Positions 62,169 through 64,000 of a DNA stretch of 64,000 bases are shown in pieces. Positions within the stretch are counted from its first letter, which is position 1; each line of letters begins with the position of its first letter. Source of the stretch: Beijerinckiaceae bacterium. GTDB lineage: Bacteria > Pseudomonadota > Alphaproteobacteria > Rhizobiales > Beijerinckiaceae. Under the pieces are notes generated by a model. The model ran no database searches. It was given only the letters and a program-made list of their open reading frames with translations, and was not told the origin of the DNA. The stretch covers positions 62,001 through 126,000 of the forward strand of contig JAPZUD010000005.1 of assembly GCA_027533425.1 (NCBI GenBank). The letters run 5' to 3'. The translations under genes were made by a program, and so were the position numbers.

Positions 62169-63344
62169 ATGACATCCAATCGACAGGCAGGCTTATTGTT
62201 GTGTCTGACTTTCATGATCATGAATTGTATGAACGCTGCCGTCGCGCAGGAAAAGCCTGAATGCACACAAGAATATATGGAGATAAAGCCGGCGGAGGTT
62301 GTTGCGCTTTGCGAAAAGGCTTTGCAGCAGCCTGCTGATGCAAAAACCAGATCCGGATTGCTTTATCTCAAGGGACGCGGATTGCATCGAAGCGGCCAAC
62401 GGACCCTGGCGATCCAAGCTTACGAGGAAGCCCTGAAACTAGACGAGAACAATCCTGAGCTCCATATCAGCCGCTCCTGGGCTGGTTTTTCGAGTGGCGA
62501 TGCAGAGGCCTTCTTTCGTCATGCCGAAATCGCTCATCAGCTGGCACCCCAAAATCCACGGATGTGGGATCTCGTTGGCTTTGCCCTGATGCAAACTGGC
62601 GATCTCGAAGCAGCTCTGGAGGCTTACGCAACGGCGCTTGATATTGACCCTGCGCAGCCGTTTGCCTTGCTTCATCGATCGCAGTTGTTTGAAGGTATGA
62701 AGCGGCCGCTCGATGCGCTCAATGACCTCAACCGGTTGATCGAGATTCCACCGCATGTTGTCGATAGGGCCGGCCTCTTGAACGCGCACAGCATGGTTGT
62801 CAGCTTCCATGCGGAGGCACTTTTGTCCCGAGGTCACCTGTTCAAGGAACTGGGTCGCAACTCGGCAGCACAGCGCGATTTTGAACGAGCTCTGGCTTGG
62901 GAGCGCTCCGAGAAAACAATCTTGGCCTTGGCCCAGCATATCAAGATGGACCCGACCCAGGTCGCGCTGTTCGAAACACTGACCGCAGACGCTGTTGCGA
63001 TCAGTCCAAACAATATCCGTGCTGTTCGGCTGCGTGCGTTCGCGCTTGAGCGCGCCAAGCGATATCCGGAGGCTGTGGAAATTCTGGGTCGGGTCATCGA
63101 GTTGGCCCCCAAAGACGCCCAAGCCCATTTCACGAGGGCAATCATATTCAAATCACTGAATCGCTTTGACGACGTCGCCAATGAGTTCGCCAAGGCTTTC
63201 GAGAAAGACCAAAGGATCCTTCAGCCGCTCATGGGAAGCATGGTGATGAATGGTCATTGGAAAGGTGCACCGGTCCCGACCACCCTTGACGAGCCGCTGC
63301 GGAAAGCTCTCCTTGCCTGCGCTAAAGACCCGTTATGCATCTGA
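62169..63344 (+). CDS. TPR-repeat secreted protein
   Basis: 391 aa. Signal peptide MTSNRQAGLLLCLTFMIMNC ending ...NAAVAQE, then about six TPR-like helix pairs (SGLLYLKGRGLHRSGQRTLA, ELHISRSWAGFSSGDAEAFF, MWDLVGFALMQTGDLEAALE, AEALLSRGHLFKELGRNSAA, RLRAFALERAKRYPEAVEIL, HFTRAIIFKSLNRFDDVANE). It is probably a periplasmic protein-interaction scaffold; the partner is unknown. Earlier in-frame Mets (62115, 62154) exist, but 62169 gives the best leader. Codon third positions look more AT-rich than in neighbours. Confidence 0.8.
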   Translation: MTSNRQAGLLLCLTFMIMNCMNAAVAQEKPECTQEYMEIKPAEVVALCEKALQQPADAKTRSGLLYLKGRGLHRSGQRTLAIQAYEEALKLDENNPELHISRSWAGFSSGDAEAFFRHAEIAHQLAPQNPRMWDLVGFALMQTGDLEAALEAYATALDIDPAQPFALLHRSQLFEGMKRPLDALNDLNRLIEIPPHVVDRAGLLNAHSMVVSFHAEALLSRGHLFKELGRNSAAQRDFERALAWERSEKTILALAQHIKMDPTQVALFETLTADAVAISPNNIRAVRLRAFALERAKRYPEAVEILGRVIELAPKDAQAHFTRAIIFKSLNRFDDVANEFAKAFEKDQRILQPLMGSMVMNGHWKGAPVPTTLDEPLRKALLACAKDPLCI

Positions 63345-63366
63345 AACGGAACGCTATCCTGCCTGG

Positions 63367-63393
63367 TCTTGGGCTGACGGATTAGGCCCAAGA
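63367..63393. terminator. Hairpin between convergent genes
   Basis: TCTTGGGC / GCCCAAGA, an 8-bp perfect stem with an 11-nt loop, in the 99-bp gap. No T-run; a weak terminator candidate. Confidence 0.4.
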
Positions 63394-63443
63394 TCGACAG
63401 TTTGCCGCAAACATCACGGTCCAGACCTCTTGGGTCGGACGAG

Positions 63444-64000
63444 CTAGGCCTGACTAACTGTCTGCCAGTCGAGGCCGAATCGCGCGAGGTATTTTTTCAG
63501 GCGATCTGCGTCATTGGCGCTGGTCTTCCGCGCCCGTGATGCGGCGAACAGGGTTCGGCCGGCCGCGCTGAGGCTCGAATGCTCGCGGCAGACACGGATC
63601 ACGGAAGCGAGTTGGATCTGGTCAAACAGGTCGAGAGCGCGAAGCTCCTCCTCACCGAGGAGTGTTGCAAGCAAGGTGTGCCCGTCATTGGCCCCCGTGC
63701 GTGACCAGCTGCGCTTGAGGCGCGCAATCTCCTCGATGACCACCTCCTCGGTGATCCGGCCCAAGGGCGCAAACGTCGCCATGCGTGTGACCGATGCGCC
63801 GAGATCACGGAAATTCGCGTTCCAGCTTGCCTCGGGCGATGTCGCAAAGGCGAGATAACGGGCCCGCGCCTCCCGATTGAAGGTGATGTGCTCGTTCTCT
63901 CGGGCGGCGTAGCTGCGCAGTTCGAAATCGAGATTGGGCTCGATATCCTCGCGGCGATCGGCAAGGCTGGGCAGTTCGAAAGTCCAGAGATTGAGACGCG
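63444..64000 (-). CDS. rtcR: RtcR, sigma54-dependent regulator of the RNA-repair rtc genes (C-terminal part)
   Basis: Only the last 184 or so residues lie in the window; the N-terminus continues past the right edge. The visible part is the end of the AAA+ domain and the DNA-binding region of RtcR: WTFELPSLADRREDIEPNLD, FELRSYAARENEHITFNREA, SPEASWNANFRDLGASVTRM, TFAPLGRITEEVVIEEIARL, and the C-terminal helix-turn-helix-like ASVIRVCREHSSLSAAGRTL and RLKKYLARFGLDW. RtcR senses RNA damage products and activates rtcBA with sigma54. Those target genes are outside the window. Confidence 0.9.
   Translation of the reverse strand, partial: RLNLWTFELPSLADRREDIEPNLDFELRSYAARENEHITFNREARARYLAFATSPEASWNANFRDLGASVTRMATFAPLGRITEEVVIEEIARLKRSWSRTGANDGHTLLATLLGEEELRALDLFDQIQLASVIRVCREHSSLSAAGRTLFAASRARKTSANDADRLKKYLARFGLDWQTVSQA

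Overview
The window looks like chromosomal DNA of a GC-rich Gram-negative bacterium, most likely an alphaproteobacterium. The evidence is a Porin_2-like porin, type I secretion systems with RTX cargo, a Hint_2-type RTX protein, an ECF42/YCII pair and frequent ATGA/GTGA gene overlaps. Genus cannot be decided from the sequence. I saw no rRNA, tRNA, CRISPR array, transposase or phage genes.

Layout. (1) 1-3554: a sugar-type ABC importer (substrate-binding protein cut by the left edge, plus ATPase) divergent from a LacI-family regulator, with a perfect 16-bp palindrome between them. (2) 3588-7362: small housekeeping or envelope genes (NIPSNAP, two-helix membrane protein, renalase-like FAD oxidoreductase, ICMT-like methyltransferase, DUF4149-like protein, CIA30-like secreted protein). 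(3) 7510-15881, minus strand: a seven-gene operon running TolC-like, type I ABC, HlyD-like, then rmlC-rmlB-rmlD-rmlA for dTDP-L-rhamnose. Next to it (16095-19838) lies a 1247-aa LapA/BapA-like RTX adhesin. (4) 20931-45064: a large surface-structure locus. It holds a strongly translated RTX-Hint protein, an orphan beta-rich protein, a small RTX protein, two SapC-like proteins, glycosyltransferases, a SAM methyltransferase, a second type I ABC/HlyD pair, two polysaccharide pyruvyl transferase-family proteins, a secreted protein, and four proteins that share a roughly 70-residue 'GW' module. (5) 45329-45868: a scar where fragments of two unrelated genes meet. (6) 45934-53423: regulation and small secreted proteins (YCII/ECF42 sigma, MarR with a Cys-rich tail, EF-hand protein, TetR, EnvZ/OmpR-like pair). 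(7) 53609-61722: envelope genes (SH3 protein, Cys-repeat protein, EF-hand protein coupled to a DevBCA-type exporter, porin, large MscS channel). (8) 62169-64000: a TPR protein and the C-terminal part of rtcR.

How it fits together (inference). Region 3 looks like an adhesin secretion system of the Lap type, transcribed with the pathway that makes activated rhamnose. Region 4 looks like a calcium-binding, S-layer-like surface protein system: RTX cargo, SapC-like partners, its own type I ABC/HlyD pair borrowing an outer-membrane channel, and glycan enzymes including pyruvyl transferases that could make a surface polymer to hold the protein. The GW-module family inside this locus is the part I could not match to any family I know.
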